From Streptomyces tropicalis (GTDB lineage Bacteria > Actinomycetota > Actinomycetes > Streptomycetales > Streptomycetaceae): a DNA stretch of 64,000 bases. Of this stretch, positions 45,870 through 53,841 are shown in pieces. Position 1 is the stretch's first letter; every line of letters begins with the position of its first letter. Location of the stretch: contig NZ_JARJBB010000001.1 in the NCBI RefSeq assembly GCF_029269835.1, positions 840,299-904,298 on the forward strand. The letters are read 5' to 3'. The notes beneath the pieces are model-generated. The model had not been told where the DNA came from. It ran no database searches and was given only the letters and a program-made list of their open reading frames with translations. Position numbers and translations under genes: made by a program.

Positions 45870-46349
45870 CTACGCCTTCTGGCGCCGGCGGGCCGCCGAC
45901 ACGGCGCGGTCCGTCTCGCGGCGGTCCTGCTTCTCCCGCAGCGTCTGCCGCTTGTCGTACTCCTTCTTGCCCTTCGCCAGGGCGATCTCCACCTTGGCGC
46001 GGCCGTCCTTGAAGTACATCGCGAGGGGCACGATCGTGTGACCGGTCTCCTGCGACTTGGACTCCAGCTTCTCGATCTCGGCCCGGTGCAGGAGCAGCTT
46101 CCGCTTGCGCCGGGCGGTGTGGTTGGTCCAGGTGCCCTGGCTGTACTCCGGCACGTGCACGTTGTGCAGCCAGGCCTCGTGCCCGTCGAGCTGCACGAAG
46201 CCGTCGACCAGCGACGCCCGTCCCTGGCGCAGCGACTTCACCTCGGTGCCGGTGAGGACCAGACCGGCCTCGTAGGTGTCGATGATGAGGTAGTCGTGCC
46301 GCGCCTTCTTGTTCTGCGCGATCAGCTTGCGCCCTTTTTCCTTAGCCAT
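45870..46349 (-). CDS. smpB: SsrA-binding protein
   Basis: A 159-aa protein. The oligonucleotide-binding barrel motifs [33 protein letters not shown] and [24 protein letters not shown] are classic. The C-terminal tail, rich in Lys and Arg ([24 protein letters not shown]), enters the mRNA channel during trans-translation. It is essential for tmRNA charging and delivery. The ssrA gene lies directly downstream on the same strand. Confidence 0.97.
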   Translation of the reverse strand: MAKEKGRKLIAQNKKARHDYLIIDTYEAGLVLTGTEVKSLRQGRASLVDGFVQLDGHEAWLHNVHVPEYSQGTWTNHTARRKRKLLLHRAEIEKLESKSQETGHTIVPLAMYFKDGRAKVEIALAKGKKEYDKRQTLREKQDRRETDRAVSAARRRQKA

Positions 46350-46415
46350 AGTGCCGCCATTTTCGCACTACGGAGGGGGTGGGGGGAAAGCCGATATGCG
46401 GATCGGGGCCCACGG

Positions 46416-47585
46416 TCACGACGGATCACCCAGACCGCCGAGCACCGTGCGGGCGCGCTGCAGGGCGTCCCGGCCCGCGTCCAGGTCGGGAGTGATGCCC
46501 CGGCCGTCGACGCCGCGGCCCGAGGGGGTGCGGTAGTGGCCGACGGTGAGCTCGGCGACCGAGCCGTCGGGCAGCCGGCTCGGCATCTGCACCGAGCCCT
46601 TGCCGAAGGTGCGGGAGCCCACGACGACCGCGCGGCCGCGGTCCTGGAGGGCTCCGGTCAGCAGCTCGGCCGCGCTCATGGTGCCGCCGTCGACGAGGGC
46701 GACCAGGGGGCGGGCCGTGTCGCCGCCCGGCTCGGCGTGCAGGGCGCGCTGCGCGCCGTCGACGTCGTAGGTGGCGACCAGGCCGCCGTCGAGGAACGCG
46801 GAGGCGGTGCCGACGGCCTCGACGACCAGGCCGCCGGAGTTGCCCCGCAGGTCCAGAACGATGCCTCGGGAGGCGGGGGCGTCGCGCACGGCGGCGCGGA
46901 CGGTGTCGCCGACCCCCTTGGTGAAGGCGGAGATCCGGATGACGGTGGTGCCGTCGGAGAGCCGGTGGACGGTCACGGAGTCCGTGGACAGCAGCGCCCG
47001 GCGGACCGTCTCGTCCCAGGTGCGGGCGCCGCGCTGGAGGCCGAGCACGACCGGGGTCCCGGCGGGCGCGTCGTCGGCGTCGCCGCGGAGCAGGGAGACG
47101 ACGTCCGTGACGGGCAGCCCGTCGGTCCGCTCGCCGTCGACGCTGCGCAGCCGGTCGCCGGCGCGGACGCCGGCGGCCGCGGCGGGCGAGCCGCTCTGCA
47201 CCCGGGTGACCTCGATGCGGCCGTCCCGCTCACGGCGTGCCCACAGGCCCACGCCGGTGTACCGGCCGTCCAGGGCCTGCTCGAACTCCTGGTAATCGCC
47301 CTGGGAGTAGACGGCGGCCCAGCGGTCGCCGCTGCGGCTGGCCGCGCGTTCGGCCGCCGCCATCGGGGACTTGCCGTCGGCCATGGCCTCGGCGGCCGCC
47401 TTCGCCACCTGCTCGTGGTGGCCGGCGGCGACGGCCGAACCGGCACGGTCCGCGGCCGACTTGCGGTCCGGGCCGGGCAGTGAGCCGGTGGCGGCGCCGG
47501 CGACGAGGACGCCCGCGAAGAGCAAGGTCAGACCGGCCCCGCGGCGAATGCGGCGGGGCGGGCAGAACAGGTCACGACCTGACAT
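46416..47585 (-). CDS. S41 family carboxy-terminal processing protease with PDZ domain
   Basis: A 389-aa exported serine protease. An N-terminal signal or anchor (GAGLTLLFAGVLVAGAATGSL, about 15-38) is followed by a helical region, a PDZ domain (about 125-200; GVGLWARRERDGRIEVTRVQSGSPAAAAGVRAGDRLRSVDGE) and the S41 core. The catalytic Ser is in GGTMSAAELLTGAL, and the Lys is in TFGKGSVQ. It cleaves proteins near their C-termini outside the membrane. It sits between smpB and ftsEX, all minus strand, in the order known from S. coelicolor. ATG 47585 precedes the signal. Confidence 0.94.
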   Translation of the reverse strand: MSGRDLFCPPRRIRRGAGLTLLFAGVLVAGAATGSLPGPDRKSAADRAGSAVAAGHHEQVAKAAAEAMADGKSPMAAAERAASRSGDRWAAVYSQGDYQEFEQALDGRYTGVGLWARRERDGRIEVTRVQSGSPAAAAGVRAGDRLRSVDGERTDGLPVTDVVSLLRGDADDAPAGTPVVLGLQRGARTWDETVRRALLSTDSVTVHRLSDGTTVIRISAFTKGVGDTVRAAVRDAPASRGIVLDLRGNSGGLVVEAVGTASAFLDGGLVATYDVDGAQRALHAEPGGDTARPLVALVDGGTMSAAELLTGALQDRGRAVVVGSRTFGKGSVQMPSRLPDGSVAELTVGHYRTPSGRGVDGRGITPDLDAGRDALQRARTVLGGLGDPS

Positions 47586-47653
47586 GGCGGTGAGTCTAGG
47601 ACAACGCAAGAGGGCCGCACGGCCGCTTGACCGTACGACCCCCTTGGCATGCG

Positions 47654-48571
47654 TCACACCTTCAGGTACTTGCGCAACGCGAAGAACGCGGCCAGCGCGG
47701 GCATCAGCACACTCGCGGCGAGGATCAGCGGGAGCTTGGTCAGCACGGCGTCCCAGCCCACGAAGTTGATCAGCGTCAGCTTGGCGGACAGCGCCATGCC
47801 GTGGTCGATCGTGAAGTAGCGGCCCACGACCAGGAAGACGCAGGCCAGACCACCCCCGATGAGGCCGGCGACGGCCGCCTCCATGATGAAGGGGGCCTGG
47901 ATGTAGAAGCCGGAGGCGCCGACCAGCCGCATGATCCCGGTCTCACGCCGGCGGCTGAACGCCGAGACGCGCACGGTGTTGACGATCAGCAGCAGCGCGA
48001 CCACCAGCATCAGCGCCATCACGCCGAGCGCCGCGTTGTTCATCAGGTTCAGCAGACCGAAGAGGTTGTCCAGGATGCCCTTCTGGTCCTGCACGGACTG
48101 CACGCCGTCGCGCCCGTTGAAGGCGCTGGCGATGACCTTGTACTGCTCCGGGTTCTTCAGCTTGATCCGGTACGACTCCTGCATCTGGTCCGGCGTCAGC
48201 GAGCTGGCCAGCGGGGAATCGCCGAACTGCTGCTTGTAGTGCTTGTACGCCTCGTCCTGCGACTCGTAGGTGACCTTCTGCACCACGGGCATCTTGTCGA
48301 GGTCGGCGAGGATCTGCTTCTTCTGGTCCGCGGTCACCGCGCCCTTGGCGCAGTTGGCGTCGTTCTCCGCATCGCTCTTGTTGCAGAGGAAGATCGAGAC
48401 GTTGACCTTGTCGTACCAGTAGCCCTTCATGGTGCTGACCTGGTCGCTCATCAGCAGCGAACCGCCGAACAGGGCCAGGGACAGGGCGACGGAGACGATG
48501 ACGGCGAAGGTCATCGTCAGGTTGCGGCGGAGACCGACACCGATCTCCGACAGGACGAACTGGGCGCGCAT
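47654..48571 (-). CDS. ftsX: Cell division protein FtsX
   Basis: A 305-aa permease-like subunit with four membrane helices: one near the N-terminus (LTMTFAVIVSVALSLALFGGSLLM) and three in the C-terminal half (NNAALGVMALMLVVALLLIVNTVRVS; PFIMEAAVAGLIGGGLACVFLVV; PLILAASVLMPALAAFFALRKYL). The extracellular domain between helices 1 and 2 has two Cys (FLCNKSDAENDANCAKGAV). It works with FtsE to activate a cell-wall hydrolase. ftsE ends 29 bases upstream. Confidence 0.96.
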   Translation of the reverse strand: MRAQFVLSEIGVGLRRNLTMTFAVIVSVALSLALFGGSLLMSDQVSTMKGYWYDKVNVSIFLCNKSDAENDANCAKGAVTADQKKQILADLDKMPVVQKVTYESQDEAYKHYKQQFGDSPLASSLTPDQMQESYRIKLKNPEQYKVIASAFNGRDGVQSVQDQKGILDNLFGLLNLMNNAALGVMALMLVVALLLIVNTVRVSAFSRRRETGIMRLVGASGFYIQAPFIMEAAVAGLIGGGLACVFLVVGRYFTIDHGMALSAKLTLINFVGWDAVLTKLPLILAASVLMPALAAFFALRKYLKV

Positions 48572-48600
48572 GGCGTCTGGTTAAGCCTTTCCGTTCCTCG

Positions 48601-49290
48601 TCAGTGCTGGTAGCCGTAGACGCCGCGCGCCTGGTCGCGGACGAGACGGCCCTTCTCCAGCTCGATGACGCGCTTGCGCATCTGGTCCACGATGTTCTGG
48701 TCGTGGGTGGCCATGATCACGGTGGTGCCCGTCCGGTTGATGCGGTCGAGCAGCTTCATGATGCCGACGGAGGTCTGCGGGTCGAGGTTGCCGGTGGGCT
48801 CGTCGGCGATCAGCAGCTTGGGCCGGTTCACGAAGGCCCGCGCGATGGCGACGCGCTGCTGCTCACCGCCGGACAGCTCGCCCGGCATCCGGCCCTCCTT
48901 GCCGCCGAGCCCGACGAGGTCGAGCACCTGCGGCACCGACTTGCGGATCTCGCCGCGGGACTTGCCGATGACCTCCTGGGCGAAGGCGACGTTCTCCGCG
49001 ACCGTCTTGTTCGGCAGGAGGCGGAAGTCCTGGAAGACCGTCCCCAGCTGGCGGCGCATCTGCGGCACCTTCCAGTTGGAGAGGCGTGCGAGGTCCTTGC
49101 CCAGGACGTGCACCTGGCCGTGGCTGCACCGCTCCTCGCGGAGGACGAGCCGCAGGAAGGTGGACTTTCCGGAGCCGGAGGACCCCACGAGGAACACGAA
49201 CTCGCCCTTCTCCACCTCGAGGGAGACATCCCTCAGGGCGGGACGGGTCTGCTTGGGGTAGACCTTGGAGACACTGTCGAATCGGATCAC
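48601..49290 (-). CDS. ftsE: Cell division ATP-binding protein FtsE
   Basis: A 229-aa ABC ATPase. Walker A is GSSGSGKST, the signature is [15 protein letters not shown], Walker B is [12 protein letters not shown], and the H-loop His is in ATHDQ. It drives the FtsX transmembrane subunit. GTG 49290 gives the normal N-terminus [12 protein letters not shown]; the ribosome-binding site is weak. The upstream 300 bases hold a large inverted repeat and a 23-base tandem repeat that may affect its expression. Confidence 0.97.
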   Translation of the reverse strand: MIRFDSVSKVYPKQTRPALRDVSLEVEKGEFVFLVGSSGSGKSTFLRLVLREERCSHGQVHVLGKDLARLSNWKVPQMRRQLGTVFQDFRLLPNKTVAENVAFAQEVIGKSRGEIRKSVPQVLDLVGLGGKEGRMPGELSGGEQQRVAIARAFVNRPKLLIADEPTGNLDPQTSVGIMKLLDRINRTGTTVIMATHDQNIVDQMRKRVIELEKGRLVRDQARGVYGYQH

Positions 49291-49601
49291 GGATGCACCA
49301 CGGGTCGCCGGGGGTAGATGAGCGTGACCATACGCGAACCGGGTGGGCGAGCGCAGTCGCCGGTCGGGGTTGCGCGCGGCTTGTGTGTTTTTGTACGGGG
49401 GTTTGTGGCGGGGATGCGCCGCACGGCACGACGCGGATGCGCGGCACGGTACGACGCGGATGCACCGTGCCGCACGGGCCCGGTGCCCGGCGCCGCCGGG
49501 GAACCCGCGCTGAAATCCACGGAACCTGGCACAGTGGTGGGGGGAACGTTCGCGTGTCCGTGAGCGTTGTCGTAGGCGGAGACAGTGCAAGGAGGGCGCG
49601 C
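49291..49601. promoter_or_regulatory. Divergent region of ftsE and the Zn-ribbon gene, with repeats
   Basis: Two near-identical 17-base copies, CGGCACGACGCGGATGC and CGGTACGACGCGGATGC, start at about 49424 and 49447 (23-base period). The second lies between the arms of a 10-base inverted repeat, GCGGCACGGT (49441-49450) and ACCGTGCCGC (49464-49473). The gap is 311 bases, and both promoters must lie in it. No gene is seen. Confidence 0.5.
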
Positions 49602-49793
49602 ATGACGTACGACCGGTTGGTGTGCGCGAACTGCGCGGCGCCCGTGAGCGAGGGCCGGTGCCCCGTGTGCCGCGCCCACCGTCAGCGGCTGCAGCAGGAG
49701 AACTTCTTCGCGGGACTGAATCCCATGGCGCTCGTCGTCCTGCTCGCGGTGCTGGTCGCGGCAGTGGCGCTGCTGGCGCACCAGACCGTCTAG
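49602..49793 (+). CDS. 63-aa Zn-ribbon membrane microprotein
   Basis: ATG 49602 follows AGGAGGG (49590-49596), a near-perfect ribosome-binding site. [29 protein letters not shown] has two CxxC pairs (CANC and CPVC), a zinc-ribbon knuckle. Residues about 40-58 ([20 protein letters not shown]) form a single membrane helix. Function unknown. It lies divergent from ftsE, in a position conserved in streptomycetes as far as I recall. Confidence 0.88.
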   Translation: MTYDRLVCANCAAPVSEGRCPVCRAHRQRLQQENFFAGLNPMALVVLLAVLVAAVALLAHQTV

Positions 49794-49835
49794 CGCGGGC
49801 CGGCCGCCCGACGCGGACGTCGGGACCACGCGAAG

Positions 49836-49865
49836 GGGCCCGGAGCACAGTGCTCCGGGCCCTTT
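49836..49865. terminator. Bidirectional terminator
   Basis: GGGCCCGGAGCA, loop CAG, TGCTCCGGGCCC followed by TTT on the plus strand: a 12-base stem between the convergent Zn-ribbon gene and the LAETG-protein gene. Confidence 0.82.
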
Positions 49866-49908
49866 GCGCTGCGCCGCACGGTCACTCCGTGTGCGCGTGC
49901 GGCTACCG

Positions 49909-50538
49909 TCAGGCGACAGCGCCGCCGCGGCCGCCCACCAGGCGCGGCAGGAGACGGAAGCCGATGCCGCCGGCGATCATGGTGGCGGCGCCGACCAGCA
50001 GGAAGGCGGTCTGGCCGGCACCCGTCTCGGCGAGCTGCTTGCCGCCGCCCTGGGCCGAGGGGTTGGCCGGGGTGTCCGAGCCGGTGTCGGTGAGGGCCGA
50101 GGAGCCCTCGTCCTGGGCCGAGGTGTCGGATCCGCCGTCGGGGCCGGGGCCACCGCCGGTCGAGCCGCCGCCCGCGGTCTCGGACGGGCCGCCGGTGGGC
50201 TCGGTCGGGTTGTCCGTCGGACCGCCGGTGGGCTCGGTGGGGCCGCCGGTGGGCTGGGTCGGGACCGAGCTGGTCGGAGGCGTGGTGACCGGGGCCGAGG
50301 TCACCGGAGGGGACGGCGGCGGGTCGGTCGGCAGCCCGGTCGTCGAGGCGGTCGCGCTCGGCGTACCGTCGCCGTCGACCTGCACGCCCGCGCCGACACC
50401 GACGCCGCCCGCGTCGACGCCGACGTTCACGCCGATGTCGAGGGCCGAGGCGGCGCCCGCAGCGGTGAGCGAGGCTCCGGCCGCGATCACGGCACCGGCC
50501 GCTATGCGCGCGACACGGATCCGCGTCTTCTTTGTCAT
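49909..50538 (-). CDS. Sortase-anchored surface protein with LAETG signal
   Basis: A 209-aa exported protein. Signal peptide: MTKKTRIRVARIAAGAVIAAGASLTAAGAASA. A short Val/Gly segment follows (DIGVNVGVDAGGVGVGAGVQVDGDG), then a long Thr/Pro/Gly stalk with PTGGPTEPTGGPT repeats. The C-terminus has LAETG (about 169-173), a membrane helix (AFLLVGAATMIAGGIGF) and a basic tail (RLLPRLVGGRGG). The LAxTG motif is the class E sortase signal used by Streptomyces SrtE for long chaplins and other surface proteins. ATG 50538 has GGGGGTA about 9 bases upstream. The long reading frame before it is not coding. Confidence 0.88.
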   Translation of the reverse strand: MTKKTRIRVARIAAGAVIAAGASLTAAGAASALDIGVNVGVDAGGVGVGAGVQVDGDGTPSATASTTGLPTDPPPSPPVTSAPVTTPPTSSVPTQPTGGPTEPTGGPTDNPTEPTGGPSETAGGGSTGGGPGPDGGSDTSAQDEGSSALTDTGSDTPANPSAQGGGKQLAETGAGQTAFLLVGAATMIAGGIGFRLLPRLVGGRGGAVA

Positions 50539-50860
50539 CTGGTTGCTACCCCCAGTAGCTGAAAAGGTCGATGTGCGCCGCTCGGGGCGGTGATCGACGG
50601 AGGCAGCAGACTTGACGCACGTCCCCCGGTTCACATGCGCCCCGGAAATGCGCATGCCACGCTTCACCCTTCCCATTTTTCAAAGGACCGTCAAGGTCAT
50701 TGCGTACGCATTGTCCAAATGACGCCCCTTTATGGGCTGTTGAAGCCTGTGAGTGTGATGTGGAACCCAGACATTCAGGAACGGAAAAGGCAACCGCCGC
50801 CCGGTGGGCGGCAGTTGCCTTGTCGACAAAGCGTCGTATTCGGGCCCTGCGGGCGGCCGG
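50539..50860. other. Gap between the surface-protein gene and prfB
   Basis: These 322 bases, less GC-rich than average, hold the promoter of the surface protein and the prfB terminator (50788-50820). No gene is recognised. Confidence 0.4.
50788..50820 (-). terminator. Intrinsic terminator of prfB
   Basis: On the minus strand, AGGCAACTGCCGCCC, loop ACC, GGGCGGCGGTTGCCT, then TTTTCC. The stem is 15 bases with one mismatch, and a U-run follows. It lies 41 bases after the prfB stop. Confidence 0.85.
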
Positions 50861-51976
50861 TTACCCGGCCTGCTGCTCCCGCTGCTTGCGCCAGCGAATC
50901 CCGGCCTCCAGGAAACCGTCGATCTCGCCGTTGAAGACGGACTCGGGGTTGCCGACCTCGCACTCGGTACGCAGGTCCTTGACCATCTGGTACGGGTGCA
51001 GGACGTACGAACGCATCTGGTTGCCCCAGGAGTTGCCGCCGTCGCCCTTGAGGGCGTCCATCTTGGCCTGCTCCTCCTGGCGGCGCCGCTCCAGGAGCTT
51101 GGCCTGGAGGACGTTCATGGCGGTCGCCTTGTTCTGGATCTGCGAGCGCTCGTTCTGGCAGGAGACGACGATGCCGGTGGGGAGGTGGGTCAGGCGCACC
51201 GCGGAGTCCGTGGTGTTGACGCCCTGGCCGCCGGGGCCCGAGGAGCGGTAGACGTCCACGCGCAGCTCGGTCTCGTCGATCTCGATGTGGTCGGTCTGCT
51301 CGACCACCGGGAGGATCTCGACACCGGCGAAGGAGGTCTGGCGGCGCCCCTGGTTGTCGAAGGGCGAGATGCGCACCAGGCGGTGCGTGCCCTGCTCGAC
51401 GGAGAGGGTGCCGTAGGCGTAGGGGGCCTGGACGGCGAAGGTGGTCGACTTGATGCCGGCCTCCTCCGCGTACGAGGTCTCGTAGAGCTCCGTCTTGTAG
51501 CCGTGGCGCTCGGCCCAGCGCAGGTACATGCGCTGGAGCTTCTCGGCGAAGTCGGAGGCGTCGACGCCGCCGGCCTCGGCGCGGATGGTGACGAGCGCCT
51601 CACGGGAGTCGTACTCCCCGGAGAGCAGCGTGCGCACCTCCATCTCGTCCAGCGCCTTGCGGACGGCGGCCAGCTCGGTCTCGGCCTCGGCGCGGGTGTC
51701 CGGGTCGTCCTCGGCCTCGGCGAGCTCGAAGAGCACGCCCAGGTCGTCGATCCGGCCGCGCAGGGCCTCGGCCTTCCGGACCTCCGCCTGGAGGTGGGAG
51801 AGCTTGCTGGTGATCTTCTGCGCCTCGTCCGGGTTGTCCCACAGGGACGGCGCGGCCGCCTGCTCCTCGAGCAGGGCGATGTCTGCCCTCATCCTGTCGA
51901 GGTCCAGGACGGCCTCGATCGACTCCATGGTCGAGGAGAGGGACTTCAGCTCTTCGGATACATCGACGACTGCCAC
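50861..51976 (-). CDS. prfB: Peptide chain release factor 2
   Basis: A 371-aa release factor for UGA and UAA. The tripeptide anticodon region and the GGQ loop [35 protein letters not shown], which positions water in the peptidyl-transferase centre, are intact. The frame runs uninterrupted from GTG 51976 (GGAGGC upstream), so there is no programmed frameshift of the E. coli type. It is followed by its own U-rich terminator. Confidence 0.97.
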   Translation of the reverse strand: MAVVDVSEELKSLSSTMESIEAVLDLDRMRADIALLEEQAAAPSLWDNPDEAQKITSKLSHLQAEVRKAEALRGRIDDLGVLFELAEAEDDPDTRAEAETELAAVRKALDEMEVRTLLSGEYDSREALVTIRAEAGGVDASDFAEKLQRMYLRWAERHGYKTELYETSYAEEAGIKSTTFAVQAPYAYGTLSVEQGTHRLVRISPFDNQGRRQTSFAGVEILPVVEQTDHIEIDETELRVDVYRSSGPGGQGVNTTDSAVRLTHLPTGIVVSCQNERSQIQNKATAMNVLQAKLLERRRQEEQAKMDALKGDGGNSWGNQMRSYVLHPYQMVKDLRTECEVGNPESVFNGEIDGFLEAGIRWRKQREQQAG

Positions 51977-52439
51977 GCCTCCAGCGTAACGGCTCCGCCA
52001 GGCGGGGAACGCCGGACGTCGGCAGCCGCCGGCGGGCGCCCACCCCGCACACCGGGCCCGCCGGGTACCGCCCGGGTGGGGCGGGGCCGCCCACCCGGCG
52101 CGGGCACGGCCGGTCCGGTACCGCCCGCCGACGGCGGCACGGGCGGTCCGGCGCCGGGGCCAGGGCGGGAGCGGGACGGCGCCGGATCCCGGGTGCGGGC
52201 GGACCCGGGCGGCCGGGTCAGGGCCGGGTTCCCGGGTGCGGGCGGGTGCCTGGAGCCGCCCCGGCCCGGGTCGCTCCGGGCACGGGCAGGCCGGACCTGG
52301 CCACGGTGGAGGCGCGCCGGTCACGGGTGCGGGCGGGTGCCGGTGGAGGCGGGGCGGTCACGGCCCCCGGGGCGTCCGGGCCCGTCCGGGCGTGCGGCAC
52401 GGCGGGACCGGCGTGCGGCACGGCGGGACCGGGGACGGG
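51977..52439. repeat. Repeat-rich non-coding stretch between prfB and kinase gene
   Basis: The 463 bases are extremely GC-rich. Two exact 21-base tandem copies, CGTGCGGCACGGCGGGACCGG, lie at 52391-52411 and 52412-52432, directly after the kinase stop. The motif CGGGTGCGGGCGG recurs near 52192, 52231 and 52324. No start-stop frame here has convincing coding character. The repeats may be the decayed 3' end of a longer kinase gene or a spacer. Confidence 0.55.
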
Positions 52440-53687
52440 TCAGGGGGCCGCCGGGGCCGAGTGCTGCCGGGGGTCGTGGGGCGCGCCGTCGCCACCGTCC
52501 CCGGAGGTCGCCAGCCAGGCGCCCGCCCCGACCGCGGCCGCGAGCACCGCACCGGCCACGCCGAGCGTGATCCGGCGCCGGCGGGCGATCGCGCGGTGGC
52601 GGGCCGAGCCGGGGCGCGGGGCGCCCGCGGGACGCGGGACGCGGGCCGTGCCGCGCGCGCCGCCGGCCAGCTCGTCCGGCGCCGGGACCCGCATCGAGGT
52701 GTGGGTGTCCCGGTTGGAGTCCGGCTTGGCGCCGGGCACCAGTGGCACCGCGCCGCGCCTCCGGGCCCTGTCGGCGGCCGGGGCCTCGGCCCGCGCGGAC
52801 GGCTCCTCGGGCGGCTCCTGCCCCGGCTCCGCCTCCGGCTCGTCCACGTCCAGCGCCGGCATCCCGGCGAGGAGCGGCAGCAGCTCCCGCAGCCGGGCGG
52901 CCAGCTCGGAGGCGCGCAGCCGCGACGCCGGCGCCTTGGCGAGGCACTGCACGACGAGCTGCCACAGCTCGTCGGGGATGCCCGGCAGCGGTGCCACGGT
53001 CTCGGTGACGTGCCGGCGCAGCACCGCGCCCGGGTGCCCGCCGCCGAAGGGGGTGAAGCCCGCCAGCAGCTCGTAGAGCACGGTGGCCAGGGCGTAGATG
53101 TCGACGGCCGCCCGTGGCGGCAGGCCCTCGACGATCTCCGGCGCCAGGTAGTCCGGGGTGCCGATGATCTTCGTGGCGCGGGTCCGCTTCGGCGAGTCGA
53201 TGAGCTTGGCCACCCCGAAGTCCGTGAGCAGCGCGGGGTGGGACCCGGCGGGACCCAGCGGGCCCTGCATGTCGAGCAGCACGTTCTCCGGCTTGACGTC
53301 CCGGTGGACGACGCCGGCCGCGTGCGCAGCGGCGAGCCCGTCGGCGACGTCCGCGACGACGGCCACCGCCGCCTCGGGCGCCAGCCGCCGCTCCCGCTCC
53401 AGGCGGGTGCGCAGGTCCGTGCCGCGGACGAGGTCCATCACCAGGGCGAGGTCGTTGCCGTCGACCACCAGGTCCCGCACCGACACCACGTGCGGGTGCT
53501 CCAGGCCCAGCAGTGCCGTCCGCTCCTGCACGAAGCGGCCCACGAGCTCCTGGTCGGACGCCAGGTCCTCGCGCAGCAGCTTGACGGCCACGGGGCCGTC
53601 CGGCCCCTCGCCCAGCCACACCGTGCCGGCGCTGCCCCGTCCCAGGATCTGGTGGGCGGTGTACCGGCTGCCGATCTTCCGTGCCAA
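52440..53687 (-). CDS. pkaB: Membrane-anchored Ser/Thr protein kinase (PkaB-like)
   Basis: A 415-aa Hanks-type kinase. The glycine loop is LGRGSAGTVWLG, the ATP-binding Lys is in VAVKLL, the catalytic loop is VVHRDVKPENVLL, DFG is in LTDFGVAKL, and APE is in YLAPEIVEG. An Ala/Pro/Arg-rich juxtamembrane segment with Thr follows, then a single helix (ITLGVAGAVLAAAVGAGAWLA, about 376-396) and a short outer tail without PASTA domains. Its length is close to that recalled for PkaB of S. coelicolor (417 aa). It lies 154 bases downstream of a second kinase gene in the same orientation. Confidence 0.9.
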   Translation of the reverse strand: MARKIGSRYTAHQILGRGSAGTVWLGEGPDGPVAVKLLREDLASDQELVGRFVQERTALLGLEHPHVVSVRDLVVDGNDLALVMDLVRGTDLRTRLERERRLAPEAAVAVVADVADGLAAAHAAGVVHRDVKPENVLLDMQGPLGPAGSHPALLTDFGVAKLIDSPKRTRATKIIGTPDYLAPEIVEGLPPRAAVDIYALATVLYELLAGFTPFGGGHPGAVLRRHVTETVAPLPGIPDELWQLVVQCLAKAPASRLRASELAARLRELLPLLAGMPALDVDEPEAEPGQEPPEEPSARAEAPAADRARRRGAVPLVPGAKPDSNRDTHTSMRVPAPDELAGGARGTARVPRPAGAPRPGSARHRAIARRRRITLGVAGAVLAAAVGAGAWLATSGDGGDGAPHDPRQHSAPAAP

Positions 53688-53841
53688 GGCTGCTCCTACA
53701 GACGCGTGTTGGCGTTCAAACTACGCGTCCGGAGAAGCAACCTTCACCGCGGAGACGGAAATCACCCGCTGGGTGTCGACAAATCCCCAGACTCATGCCG
53801 GTCCTGCGGCCGCCGGACCGTGCCGGACGGTGCGGAACCGG

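Noticed and set aside
50861..51976. Programmed frameshift in prfB
   Set aside because: The reading frame is continuous from GTG 51976 through the GGQ motif, with no internal UGA near the start.
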